From an uncultured Alphaproteobacteria bacterium (GTDB lineage Bacteria; Pseudomonadota; Alphaproteobacteria; Caulobacterales; Caulobacteraceae), in NCBI GenBank assembly GCA_903822175.1, contig CAIJOB010000024.1, positions 42,876 through 106,875 on the forward strand: a DNA stretch of 64,000 bases, in the 5' to 3' direction. How positions within the stretch are numbered: position 1 is the first letter of the stretch; every line of letters starts with the position of its first letter. Below are positions 26,485-34,272 of the stretch, in pieces. The notes below the pieces were generated by a model that saw nothing but the letters and a program-made list of their open reading frames with translations, ran no database searches and was not told where the DNA came from. The position numbers and the translations under genes are program-made.

Positions 26485-27615
26485 ATGAGAGATTTCAAGG
26501 GTATGAAGCGTCAACGCGGTCGCAATCGCGGCGGCGGAAGCGGTGGCGGCGGGGGCGGCGGCAAGCCGCAGGCCCAGAACGCCAACCGGGCGTTCGATTC
26601 CAACGGCCCCGAAGGCTCGAAGGTCCGTGGCAACGCCCAGCACGTCTTCGAGAAATACCAGCAGCTCGCCCGCGACGCCTCGGCGGCCGGCGACCGGGTG
26701 CTCGGCGAGAACTATCTGCAGCACGCCGAACACTATTTCCGCCTGCTCCGGGCCATGCAGCCCACCCGCCCGGCCAGCGAAATCCTTGGCCGCGACCACT
26801 TCTCCTCCGGCTTCGACATCGATTTCGAGGACGAGACCGCCCAGGCGCAGTCCGAAGCGGCTGACGCGGCCTCCGCCGAGGCCGGCGACACGCCTGAATC
26901 CTGGCAGGCCCGCGAGGCCAATGGCGGCAATGGCGCCAATGCCAACGGCGGCGAACAGCGGCCCAGAGACGCGCAACGTGATGGGCAACAGCAACAACAG
27001 CGCGACGACCGGCCCAGGGACGATCGCCCGAGAGACGACAGGCCTCGCGATGGCCAGCAGCGCGACGACCGTCCCCGCTACGAGAACCGCGACCGCAACG
27101 ACGGCAATGGCCAGGGCCAGGGCCGCCGCGACCGCCCCTGGCGCGACGAGCGTCCCAGAGACGGCCAGCGTGACGGCCAACGCGACGACCGGCCACGCGA
27201 TGAACAGCCTCGCGCCGAACGGCCCCGCTACGACGACCGGCCCAGAGATGATCGCCCCAGGGATGATCGCCCGAGGGACGATCGGCCGAGAGACAGCCAA
27301 CAACGCGACGACCGGCCCCCGCGCGAAGATCGGGCCCCGCGCGAGGATCGCCCGCGCTACGACCGCAGCCGCGACGACCGGCCGGAACGCGATCCGCTGG
27401 CCGTGGTCGAACCGCAGGCCCAGGCTCCGCTGGCCAAGCCGGCGCCCGAGCGCAAGGCCCGCGTGCTGCGCGACGCCGAGGGCGGCGAAAGCCACGCGCC
27501 GGCCTTCCTGCAGGCCCCGGCCAGCCGCGCGCCCGCGCCGGCTGACGCCGGCGAGGCGCCCAAGCCCAAGCGCCGCCGTGCGCCCCGCGCCGAGGGCCCG
27601 ACCGAGGACGCCTAG
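26485..27615 (+). CDS. DUF4167 protein with a long Arg/Asp-rich repeat tail
   Basis: 376 residues. The first about 90 residues are the DUF4167 domain (KRQRGRNRGGG, then NAQHVFEKYQQLARDA, NYLQHAEHYFRLLRAMQP). From about 170 to 305 the chain is a low-complexity region built of short units such as RDDRPRD, with glutamine and tyrosine variants, and a proline/alanine basic C-terminus. The Arg-Gly start and Arg/Asp repeats are typical of RNA-interacting or phase-separating proteins, but the family has no assigned activity. The gene is conserved beside prmC in alphaproteobacteria. It has its own structured leader and is closed by the terminator at 27641. Confidence 0.9.
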   Translation: MRDFKGMKRQRGRNRGGGSGGGGGGGKPQAQNANRAFDSNGPEGSKVRGNAQHVFEKYQQLARDASAAGDRVLGENYLQHAEHYFRLLRAMQPTRPASEILGRDHFSSGFDIDFEDETAQAQSEAADAASAEAGDTPESWQAREANGGNGANANGGEQRPRDAQRDGQQQQQRDDRPRDDRPRDDRPRDGQQRDDRPRYENRDRNDGNGQGQGRRDRPWRDERPRDGQRDGQRDDRPRDEQPRAERPRYDDRPRDDRPRDDRPRDDRPRDSQQRDDRPPREDRAPREDRPRYDRSRDDRPERDPLAVVEPQAQAPLAKPAPERKARVLRDAEGGESHAPAFLQAPASRAPAPADAGEAPKPKRRRAPRAEGPTEDA

Positions 27616-27640
27616 GCAGGCCTAAGCTCACCAGACACGG

Positions 27641-27674
27641 AAAAGCCCGCAGGATCGCTCCCGCGGGCTTTTTT
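27641..27674 (+). terminator. Strong rho-independent terminator after the DUF4167 gene
   Basis: AAAAGCCCGC (27641-27650) pairs with GCGGGCTTTTTT (27663-27674) over a 12-base loop, giving a GC-rich stem followed by a T run. It closes the prmC-DUF4167 unit. Confidence 0.95.
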
Positions 27675-27728
27675 CGTCGCGCCGGAAGAATGTTGCGGCG
27701 GGCCTGCCGGGGGCGTTAGCTGACAGCC

Positions 27729-28214
27729 ATGCATTCGGCGGACTGCCAGCACGAAGACGGCGCCCATCCGGGCCTGAAGGGCCATGCCCTGCGTCACGCG
27801 TTGGCCGACGCCGAGCGGCGCTGCGCGCACACCCAAGAGCGGCTGACCGCGCCGCGCCGCCGGGTGCTGGAGCTGCTGCTGCGGGCTGACGGGCCGCAGA
27901 AGGCCTATGACATGATCGCCGCCTACGGCGAGGGGGGCGAGCCCGCCAAGCCGCCCACCGTCTACCGCGCCCTGGAATTCCTCGAACGCCTGGGCTTCGC
28001 GCACCGGATCGAGAGCTTGAACGCCTACGTCCCCTGCCGGCTGGAGGGCGAGAGCCACGCCGCGGGCTTCCTGATCTGCAGCTGCTGCGGCGCGGCCGAA
28101 GAGTTCGAGCCGGACTTCGCGCCGGGACGCGCCGCAGCCGCCGCCCGGGGCTATGCCGTCTCCTCGGTGACCCTGGAGGCCCGCGGCCTCTGTCCGGCCT
28201 GCCAGGCGGGCTGA
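27729..28214 (+). CDS. zur: Fur family regulator, probably zinc uptake regulator Zur
   Basis: 161 residues. An extended N-terminus with Cys and His (SADCQHEDGAH) precedes a winged helix (RLTAPRRRVLELLLRADGPQKAYDMIAAY, PPTVYRALEFLERLGF). The dimerisation domain has the paired cysteines CSCCG (about 118-121) and CPAC (about 156-159), forming the structural zinc site, with FLICSCCGAAEEFEP typical of Zur, not Fur. Zur represses zinc importers when zinc is ample. No zinc transporter lies in this window, so targets are elsewhere. The HAD gene starts 11 bases later and could be co-transcribed. The Zur subtype is inferred from motifs. Confidence 0.8.
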   Translation: MHSADCQHEDGAHPGLKGHALRHALADAERRCAHTQERLTAPRRRVLELLLRADGPQKAYDMIAAYGEGGEPAKPPTVYRALEFLERLGFAHRIESLNAYVPCRLEGESHAAGFLICSCCGAAEEFEPDFAPGRAAAAARGYAVSSVTLEARGLCPACQAG

Positions 28215-28225
28215 GTTCAGACGGG

Positions 28226-28699
28226 GTGAGGAAGCAGATCTACCTGGACTGCGACGGGGTCCTGGCCGATTTCGATAAGGCCGCCACGGCGATCTTCGGC
28301 ATGTCCCCGGAGGCGTTCGAACGACGCCGCGGCGTGGCGGCCTTCTGGCAGGCGCTGGCCCGGGCCGACGGCTTCTTCGAGCACCTCGAGCTGATGCCCG
28401 ACGCCATGCAGCTCTACGAGGCCGTGGAGGCCAGGAACCCGATCATCCTGACCGGTATGCCACACGGCAAATGGGCCGAGCCGCAGAAGCGCGCCTGGGC
28501 CCGGCGCCACTTTCCCGGCGTCCCGATGATCACCACGCTCGCGGCCCTGAAGCGCGAGCACTGCGCGCCCGGCGACGTCCTGGTCGACGACCGCCGCCAG
28601 CACCGCAAGCTCTGGGAAGACGCCGGCGGCCTGTTCATCCACCACACCAGCGCCGCGACCTCGATCGCGGCGCTGAAGGCGGCGGGCTACATCGACTGA
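28226..28699 (+). CDS. HAD superfamily 5'(3')-deoxyribonucleotidase-like phosphatase
   Basis: 157 residues from a GTG at 28226. Motif I is DCDGVLADFDKA, in which the two Asp are nucleophile and acid; motif II is ILTGMP; the acidic metal-binding motif is VLVDDR near residue 116. DCDGVLADF and the small helical cap are characteristic of the NT5C group that dephosphorylates deoxyribonucleotides. It acts in the cytoplasm and could limit dUMP/dTMP pools, which fits thyA nearby, but the substrate is inferred. It follows the Zur gene by 11 bases and its stop is one base from the end of the converging RcnB gene. Confidence 0.85.
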   Translation: MRKQIYLDCDGVLADFDKAATAIFGMSPEAFERRRGVAAFWQALARADGFFEHLELMPDAMQLYEAVEARNPIILTGMPHGKWAEPQKRAWARRHFPGVPMITTLAALKREHCAPGDVLVDDRRQHRKLWEDAGGLFIHHTSAATSIAALKAAGYID

Positions 28700-28700
28700 G

Positions 28701-29486
28701 CTACCAGAACATCCCACGGACCACCTGGACGACGCGGCCGGTGTAGCGGTCGATCATCAAGGCGTCGGGGCCGACCCGCACCCAGGTGAAGCCGGGCGGC
28801 GGATAAGGCAGGTCGAAGTCGAGGAAGTCGTCCATCCAATAGTCGCGGGCGAACCAGGGCCTGGGCAGGAAGTCGCCGAAGCCCCAGGCGCGGGAATAAT
28901 AGCCATAGGGCGGCCGGTAATATCCGCCGCGGAAGCGGTTCTGCGCCGACATGACCGGCGGGAAGCGGCCCGGCTGCCAATGCTGCGGCGCGCCGCGCGG
29001 CCCACCGAACTGGCCGTTGAATTGGCCGCCGCGTCCATCGGCGCGGCCGCGATCGGCGCCGGGCGGGATCACTTCGCCGCGGCGTTGGTCGAACTGGCGC
29101 GGTGCGCCGGGGCCGGGACCTTGGTCACGGTTGAAATGCTGCGGGGCGCCGGCCGGGGCCTGCTGAGACCGCTCCTGGCCCTGCCCGCGGCCGCCGCCCT
29201 GTGGCGGGCCGTTGCGCTCGACATGGTCGCCGGGCCCTGGACCGCGCTGGGCCCCGTCCGGGCGGGGCGGGCCGCCACGCTCGCCGCCGATGTGACCGCC
29301 GACGCCCGGAGGCGGACCGGCGTGTTGCGGTTGCGCCTGGGGCTGCGCTTGGGGTTGCGGGTGGCTCTGCGGCGTGGCTTGGCCCCGCTCGCCACGGTCG
29401 GCGTGATCGCGGTCCTGCGCCATCGCCGCCCCGCTCGCGCCGGCGAGCAGGAGAATGGCGAGCGCGGTGGTGAGTTTCGTCTGCAT
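28701..29486 (-). CDS. RcnB family periplasmic protein with Gly/Pro/Gln-rich linker
   Basis: 261 residues from the ATG at 29484-29486. A signal peptide (MQTKLTTALAILLLAG, ending AMAQ) is followed by about 150 residues rich in Gln, Pro, Gly, His and Arg (AQPQAQPQHAGPPPG), then a C-terminal RcnB domain with YWMDDFLDFDLPYPPPG and WVRVGPDALMIDRYTG. RcnB in Escherichia coli is a periplasmic protein of nickel/cobalt homeostasis; the linker's histidines could bind metal. The metal specificity is not shown. The frame stays open to 29579, but those codons lack the signal peptide. It converges on the HAD gene. Confidence 0.85.
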   Translation of the reverse strand: MQTKLTTALAILLLAGASGAAMAQDRDHADRGERGQATPQSHPQPQAQPQAQPQHAGPPPGVGGHIGGERGGPPRPDGAQRGPGPGDHVERNGPPQGGGRGQGQERSQQAPAGAPQHFNRDQGPGPGAPRQFDQRRGEVIPPGADRGRADGRGGQFNGQFGGPRGAPQHWQPGRFPPVMSAQNRFRGGYYRPPYGYYSRAWGFGDFLPRPWFARDYWMDDFLDFDLPYPPPGFTWVRVGPDALMIDRYTGRVVQVVRGMFW

Positions 29487-29627
29487 GGTTAGCCTCCAAG
29501 AGCGGCAGGCGCCCAAAGGTTGCGTCCGTCGTGTCCCGACTATTGCAGGCCGCGCTGAACCGCGCTTGAACGGGGCCACTCGCCCTTCTGTCAGACTTGG
29601 GGCCGGTCACAATAGGAGCCCAACTGC

Positions 29628-30170
29628 GTGACGGCCCATCCCAACGACGTGGTCGGCTTCTGGCTCGGGGCCGGTCCGGACAAATGGTTCAAGAAGGTCG
29701 TCGCCTTCGACGAGGCGGTCCGGCTGAAGTTCGAGTCGACCCACCACAAGGCCGCGCGCAGCGAATACGACGCCTGGGCCGAAACCCCGGACGGGGCGCT
29801 GGCCCTGTTGATCCTGCTCGATCAGTTCCCGCGCAATCTCTACCGCAACTCCGGCCACAGCTTCGCCACCGACGACAAGGCCCGCGCCATCGCGCGCGCC
29901 GCCATCGAGCGGGGCTTAGACCGCCAGGTGGACCCACGCTTACGCAACTTCTTCTACCTGCCCTTCGAACACTCCGAGGATATGGCCGACCAGGACTACG
30001 GCCTGGCCCTGGTCGCCGAGGCGGGCATCGAGAACGACCTGAAATGGGCCACCATCCACCGCGACATCATCGCCCGCTTCGGCCGCTTCCCGCACCGCAA
30101 CCACGCACTCGGCCGCGTGACCACGCCGGAGGAGCAGGAATTCCTCGACGAGGGCGGGTTTGCGGGATGA
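29628..30170 (+). CDS. DUF924 family protein
   Basis: 180 residues from a GTG at 29628 with AGGAG 10 bases upstream. Family markers are DVVGFWLG at the start, the segment LALLILLDQFPRNLYRNSGHSFATDDKA, and FFYLPFEHSEDMADQ. The fold is a TPR-like all-helical one; no enzyme activity has been assigned. No signal peptide or membrane helix is present. It stands alone between the divergent RcnB gene and thyA; the gap to thyA is 70 bases. Confidence 0.9.
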   Translation: MTAHPNDVVGFWLGAGPDKWFKKVVAFDEAVRLKFESTHHKAARSEYDAWAETPDGALALLILLDQFPRNLYRNSGHSFATDDKARAIARAAIERGLDRQVDPRLRNFFYLPFEHSEDMADQDYGLALVAEAGIENDLKWATIHRDIIARFGRFPHRNHALGRVTTPEEQEFLDEGGFAG

Positions 30171-30240
30171 GACGCAATTCCCTGTGAGCAACTGATTCGC
30201 CGCGTTTGAGATCGCCGCGAATCACTGCGCTTTTGGCGAT

Positions 30241-31089
30241 GTGAACGCCCACGCCGCCATTCAGCCGATCTATGTGGCCGAGCCGGACCATCCGGAGCGG
30301 CAGTATCTCGACCTGCTGGCCGATGTTCTGGCCAACGGCGTCCAGCGCGGCGACCGCACCGGCACCGGCACGCTGGGGGTGTTCGGGCGGCAGATGCGGT
30401 TCGACCTTGCCAAGGGCTTCCCGCTACTGACCACCAAGAAGCTGCACAGGAAGTCGATCATCCTGGAGCTGCTGTGGTTCCTGCGCGGCGACACCAATGT
30501 CCGCTGGCTGCAGGAACGCGGCGTCAGCATCTGGAACGAATGGGCCGACGCCGAGACCGGCGAACTGGGGCCCGTCTACGGCAAGCAATGGCGGTCCTGG
30601 ACCGCGCCGGACGGCCGGGTAATCGACCAGATCGCCGCCGTCGCGCACGGCCTGAAAACCAACCCCAACAGCCGCCGCCACATCGTCTCGGCCTGGAACC
30701 CGGCCGAGGTGGAGGACATGGCGCTGCCGCCCTGCCACTGCCTGTTTCAGTTCTTCGTGGCCGATGGAAAGCTGAGCTGCCAGCTCTACCAGCGCTCCGC
30801 CGACGTGTTCCTCGGCGTGCCGTTCAACATCGCCAGCTATGCGCTGCTGACCATGATGATGGCGCAGGTGACGGGCCTGGAGCCCGGCGAGTTCGTCCAT
30901 ACGCTCGGCGACGCGCACCTCTATCTGAACCACCTCGACCAGGCGAAGCTGCAGCTGTCACGCGAGCCCCTGCCGCTAGGCCAGATGAAGCTCGCCCCGC
31001 GCGACGACCTCTTCGCCTTCGAGTTCGAGGACTTCACGCTTGAAGGCTACCGCGCCCACCCGAGCATTCCGGCCCCGATCGCGGTCTGA
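30241..31089 (+). CDS. thyA: Thymidylate synthase
   Basis: 282 residues from a GTG at 30241. ThyA methylates dUMP to dTMP with methylenetetrahydrofolate, leaving dihydrofolate. The catalytic cysteine is Cys165 in [23 protein letters not shown] near residue 40, the dUMP-binding loop [19 protein letters not shown] and [15 protein letters not shown] are all present. Dihydrofolate reductase (folA), which recycles the folate, is encoded 2.6 kb downstream with two opposite-strand genes between. The stop overlaps the MazG-type gene start by one base (TGATG). Confidence 0.97.
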   Translation: MNAHAAIQPIYVAEPDHPERQYLDLLADVLANGVQRGDRTGTGTLGVFGRQMRFDLAKGFPLLTTKKLHRKSIILELLWFLRGDTNVRWLQERGVSIWNEWADAETGELGPVYGKQWRSWTAPDGRVIDQIAAVAHGLKTNPNSRRHIVSAWNPAEVEDMALPPCHCLFQFFVADGKLSCQLYQRSADVFLGVPFNIASYALLTMMMAQVTGLEPGEFVHTLGDAHLYLNHLDQAKLQLSREPLPLGQMKLAPRDDLFAFEFEDFTLEGYRAHPSIPAPIAV

Positions 31090-31400
31090 TGAGCGAGCCG
31101 CTGACGCTCGGCGCGCTGACGGACGCCGCGGCGCAGATCTCCGACATCTACGCCGGCAAGTACGGCATCGAGCGCGACGATGACTGGTTCATGCTGAAGC
31201 TGCAGGAGGAGCTGGGTGAACTCGCCCAGGCGCACCTGAAGCTTTCCGGACGCGGCCGGGGCGGCGCCGAGGCGCAGGCGCGGGCCGACGAAGCCGCCGA
31301 CGTGCTCTGCCAGCTCCTGCTCTATTGCCGCCGCTTCGGCATCGACCCGGAGGCCGCGGTCCGCGCCAAATGGTTGAGCTGGCTGGAACCCGCGTCCTAG
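31089..31400 (+). CDS. MazG-type nucleoside triphosphate pyrophosphohydrolase
   Basis: 103 residues. The all-alpha NTP-PPase signature is visible: EELGE (Glu40, Glu41, Glu44) in the first helix pair and DEAAD (Glu68, Asp71) in the second, the acidic residues that hold magnesium. The short single-domain form resembles the MazG-like or dUTPase-2-type proteins that clean up non-canonical nucleotides. It overlaps the thyA stop by one base, so it is translationally coupled to thymidylate synthesis; hydrolysis of dUTP or a related dNTP would supply dUMP to ThyA, but this is inference. Its stop CTAG is shared with the converging gene. Confidence 0.82.
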   Translation: MSEPLTLGALTDAAAQISDIYAGKYGIERDDDWFMLKLQEELGELAQAHLKLSGRGRGGAEAQARADEAADVLCQLLLYCRRFGIDPEAAVRAKWLSWLEPAS

Positions 31401-32728
31401 CTCAACAGGGTGAAGTGCACGATCGAGCGGTGGACGTCGTGCATGTACTGATCCGGTGAGCGACGAAGCGTGATCAGCGCGCTGGCCTCCATGGCATTCC
31501 ACGACAAGAGTGCGGTGATCAGGTTGAAGGCCAGCCGCTCGTCCATTTCGTAGACCAGCCGCGCGCGGTCGCCCTGCCCGATCTCCGAGACGACCCCGGC
31601 CTCGTCGTTGTCGGTGGCGAACTTGAACAGTAGCGCGCGAGATGCGTCCGGTCGCCTCAGGTCCAGGTAGATGTCGGCGGCCAGCTCCAGACCCATCTTG
31701 GCGCGGCGGACGGCGTAGTTGGCGGCGCATTTCTTCAGCGCGCGGGGCCAGTCGAAGGCCAGGTCGGAGGGCAGCACGGTCTGGGAGAAACTCGCTGCGC
31801 GGTCGGCGAGGGTGAGCGCGTAGGCGGCGCGCTCGGCGTCGGTGAAGCCGCGGTGGGTGGCGCGAGGATCCTCGGTGGCGGCCAGCGTCGCGCTGTCCAG
31901 CACGTCGCCGGGATAGAGCTTAGCAAGGACAGCGGTCCCCACCTCGGCGGCCAGTTCGCTGGCCAGCGGCTGCGGCAGGAAGCGCGAGAGGCCCGCCGCC
32001 TGCCCGCCGAGCACATATTCCCCGCCCGCCGGGATCACCTTCTTGGCGCCCAGCGCCTTCACGTTCTCGCGGAAATTGCCGCGCGTGCGTTCGCGCAGCG
32101 CCTGCATCGCCGCGGTCTTGGCCGCGTCGTCGTAGTCGCCCATGCCCATCGGATAGAGCGAGGCCGAGGCGTAGGGCAGCATGGCGATGTCGGGCGCCCC
32201 GTACTCGGCCGCGATCCGCGCCGCGTCGGGCGGGAGGATGGTGTTGTCGACGGCGTTGAACAGCCGCGTCCCGTCGGGGTCGTAGAGGTAGATCGAGGTG
32301 TCGAGGTCGTAGTCGACCTGGGTCTCGTCGCCGCGGGTGTTGCCGTGGAAGTCCTTGAAGATCACCGCCTCGCAGGCGCCGCGGCCGATGGGCGTGCGGG
32401 TCTCGAAGGGGATTTCGGTGATGTTGGCGAAGCCGACAGCGCGGATCGCGTTCCGCAGGTTCGGGGTGTTCAGCTTGCCGATGATCACCGGCGTCGCGTG
32501 ATCGAAGGGCGCCAGCGTCTGCGGGTGCAGGTGATCGTGGTGCAGGTGGCTGATGTAGATCAGGTCCGGCTTGCTCGCCCAGACCTCGGCCTTGAGCGCC
32601 TCGGGGACCGGGGGGAAGTTCCACCAGGTCTGCTGGCAGGGCCCGTCGAACCAGGGGTCGGTCAGCAGGGTCTCGCCGGTCGAGAGCGTGATCAGGAAGC
32701 AGGCGTTGGCGATGTAGCGGACCTGCAT
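31397..32728 (-). CDS. Metallo-beta-lactamase-fold hydrolase
   Basis: 443 residues. The N-terminal MBL domain has YIANACFLITL and the metal motif HLHHDHLHP (His61, His63, Asp65, His66), with further metal-binding residues expected near DFHGNTRGDETQ and AVDNT. The C-terminal 200 residues are helical and include LDLRRPD. The arrangement resembles the MBL part of CMP-N-acetylneuraminate hydroxylase-like and UlaG-like proteins, so a sugar or nucleotide-sugar substrate is a fair guess, but I cannot assign it. The methyltransferase gene upstream on this strand ends three bases before, so the two form an operon, possibly for a surface glycan. Its stop shares CTAG with the MazG-type gene. Confidence 0.78.
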   Translation of the reverse strand: MQVRYIANACFLITLSTGETLLTDPWFDGPCQQTWWNFPPVPEALKAEVWASKPDLIYISHLHHDHLHPQTLAPFDHATPVIIGKLNTPNLRNAIRAVGFANITEIPFETRTPIGRGACEAVIFKDFHGNTRGDETQVDYDLDTSIYLYDPDGTRLFNAVDNTILPPDAARIAAEYGAPDIAMLPYASASLYPMGMGDYDDAAKTAAMQALRERTRGNFRENVKALGAKKVIPAGGEYVLGGQAAGLSRFLPQPLASELAAEVGTAVLAKLYPGDVLDSATLAATEDPRATHRGFTDAERAAYALTLADRAASFSQTVLPSDLAFDWPRALKKCAANYAVRRAKMGLELAADIYLDLRRPDASRALLFKFATDNDEAGVVSEIGQGDRARLVYEMDERLAFNLITALLSWNAMEASALITLRRSPDQYMHDVHRSIVHFTLLS

Positions 32729-32730
32729 GG

Positions 32731-33627
32731 TCAGCCCACGCTCGGCGTGGCGATGATGGTGAGGCTGCGCCCGGCGCCGCAGGCGTAGAAGGCCTTGGCG
32801 AGGCCGAGGTAGGCCTCCATCCCCTGTTCGGCCAGCGTCAGGTCGATGTCCATTCTGGCCCGGTGCGCGGCCTTGCCGGCGCTCGGATCGGCCACATAGT
32901 TCGAGCCCGGGTGCATCAGGTACCAGTCGATGGGGAAGCTCGCGAAGCCGAGCTTCACCGCAAAGCCCATACGCTCCAGCAGCAGCCCCAGGTTGGCGGC
33001 GTTGAAGTAGTTGAGGTGCTGTGGTGGAGCCAGCCAGAAGTCGCGGTCGACGGCGCCGGCCTGGCGGGCCGCGAGCTGGATCGGGCTGAAGTCGTTGGGG
33101 ACAGTGATCGCGACCACGCCGCCAGGGTTCAGCAGGCGCGGCAGGCGCTCTAGCAGCGCTTCAGGATCGACCACATGCTCCAGCACATGCTCCATGACGC
33201 AGACGTCGGCGGTTTCGCCGGCTGCGATCAGGCCGTCGAGAATCTCGAAGGCGTCGCCGAACCGGGCGCGGTCGAGGAACTGCGGATGGAATTTGGCGAG
33301 GCCGGCCTGCGAGAAATCCAGCCCCTGCACCGCGTAGCCGGCAGCGTCCGCGGCGGCCAGGAACCAGCCCTCGCCGCAGCCGATCTCCAGCAGCTTGCCG
33401 CCGGCCGCCCGACTTCTCGCCTCGCCGATCGCCGCCAACATCAGTCTGGCCAGCAGGTTGCGGTGCGCGACCTCGGTGTCGGAATAGGCCTGGGCATAGG
33501 TGCCGTGCGAGGCCTGGAAATACTCTCCGGCGTAGAAGGCCTTCAGCTCTTCAGCGCTGGGGCTCGGCGTGATCTGCCGCCAGCCGTCGGCCTGGACCGC
33601 CAGTCCCTCGGTCTTGTGGGCGCTCAT
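32731..33627 (-). CDS. SAM-dependent methyltransferase (class I)
   Basis: 298 residues from the ATG at 33625-33627; an open extension to 33669 enters the folA promoter and is less likely. The SAM site is KLLEIGCGEGWFLAA around 80-94, followed by VMEHVLEHVVDPEALL and GGVVAITVPNDFSPIQ, the hallmark of the UbiE/COQ5-like group that methylates small molecules or sugars. An N-terminal segment (ADGWRQITPSPSAEELKAFY) resembles that of sugar C-methyltransferases. It is coupled to the MBL-fold gene (two bases between). The substrate is unknown. Confidence 0.82.
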   Translation of the reverse strand: MSAHKTEGLAVQADGWRQITPSPSAEELKAFYAGEYFQASHGTYAQAYSDTEVAHRNLLARLMLAAIGEARSRAAGGKLLEIGCGEGWFLAAADAAGYAVQGLDFSQAGLAKFHPQFLDRARFGDAFEILDGLIAAGETADVCVMEHVLEHVVDPEALLERLPRLLNPGGVVAITVPNDFSPIQLAARQAGAVDRDFWLAPPQHLNYFNAANLGLLLERMGFAVKLGFASFPIDWYLMHPGSNYVADPSAGKAAHRARMDIDLTLAEQGMEAYLGLAKAFYACGAGRSLTIIATPSVG

Positions 33628-33650
33628 CGGGCCAATCTGGCGTGCGGCGG

Positions 33651-33665
33651 TTAACCCGCGACTAA
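33651..33665. promoter_or_regulatory. Possible CtrA-like site upstream of folA
   Basis: TTAA (33651-33654), seven bases, CTAA (33662-33665), followed by CCAT, approximates the Caulobacter CtrA consensus TTAA-N7-TTAA. It lies 24 bases past the methyltransferase start and 40 bases before the folA ATG at 33705. One mismatch in the second half-site keeps this a weak candidate. Confidence 0.25.
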
Positions 33666-33704
33666 CCATGTTCCTGGCCGCCCGGCCTCTGCTATGAGGC
33701 GGAC

Positions 33705-34223
33705 ATGCTCCCGATCACCCTCACCGCCGGCCCCATCGCCCGCGCCCGCAATGGCGTTATCGGCAAGGACGGCGGCCTGCCCTGGCGGCTGAAGACCGAC
33801 CTCGCCAACTTCCGCGCCGTGACCATGGGCAAGCCGGTGATCATGGGCCGCAAGACCTGGGAAAGCCTGCCGAAAAAGCCGCTGGTCGGGCGCACCAACA
33901 TCGTGCTGTCGCGCGACGGATCCTTCGAGCCCAAGGGCGCGCTGGTCTGCGAGGACTTCACCGAGGCCGTCGCCATCGCCCGCGAGCAGGCGGAGGAGGA
34001 CGGCGCGCGCGAGGTCTGCGTGATCGGCGGCGCCTCACTCTTCGAGCTGGCGCTGGCCAAGGCGGGCCGCATCTACCTGACCGACGTCGACGCGGACATC
34101 GAGGGCGACACTCACCTCTCGCCCATCGACGAGACCCGCTGGACCGAGGTCAGCGCCAAGGCCTATCCGGCCGGCGAAGGCGACGACTATCCGTTCACGA
34201 TCCGGGTGCTGGAACGCCGCTGA
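33705..34223 (+). CDS. folA: Dihydrofolate reductase
   Basis: 172 residues. DHFR regenerates tetrahydrofolate with NADPH after ThyA. The substrate pocket (ARARNGVIGKDGGLPWRLKTD) and the nucleotide-binding motif IMGRKTWESLP are intact, and VIGGASLF near residue 110 is the conserved NADPH loop. The length is typical of bacterial type I enzymes. It shares the region with thyA but not its operon, since two opposite-strand genes intervene. A CtrA-like element may lie upstream at 33651. The SMP-30 gene follows after 49 bases. Confidence 0.96.
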   Translation: MLPITLTAGPIARARNGVIGKDGGLPWRLKTDLANFRAVTMGKPVIMGRKTWESLPKKPLVGRTNIVLSRDGSFEPKGALVCEDFTEAVAIAREQAEEDGAREVCVIGGASLFELALAKAGRIYLTDVDADIEGDTHLSPIDETRWTEVSAKAYPAGEGDDYPFTIRVLERR

Positions 34224-34272
34224 GGCCTTCGCTAGGGTGACGTCCAACAAACAAGAACGACGAGGGGACGTC

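Noticed and set aside
27000..27400. Tandem DNA repeats that could be mistaken for a CRISPR array
   Set aside because: The repeats are short, unequal, without spacers, and lie in the DUF4167 reading frame as an Arg/Asp-rich tail.
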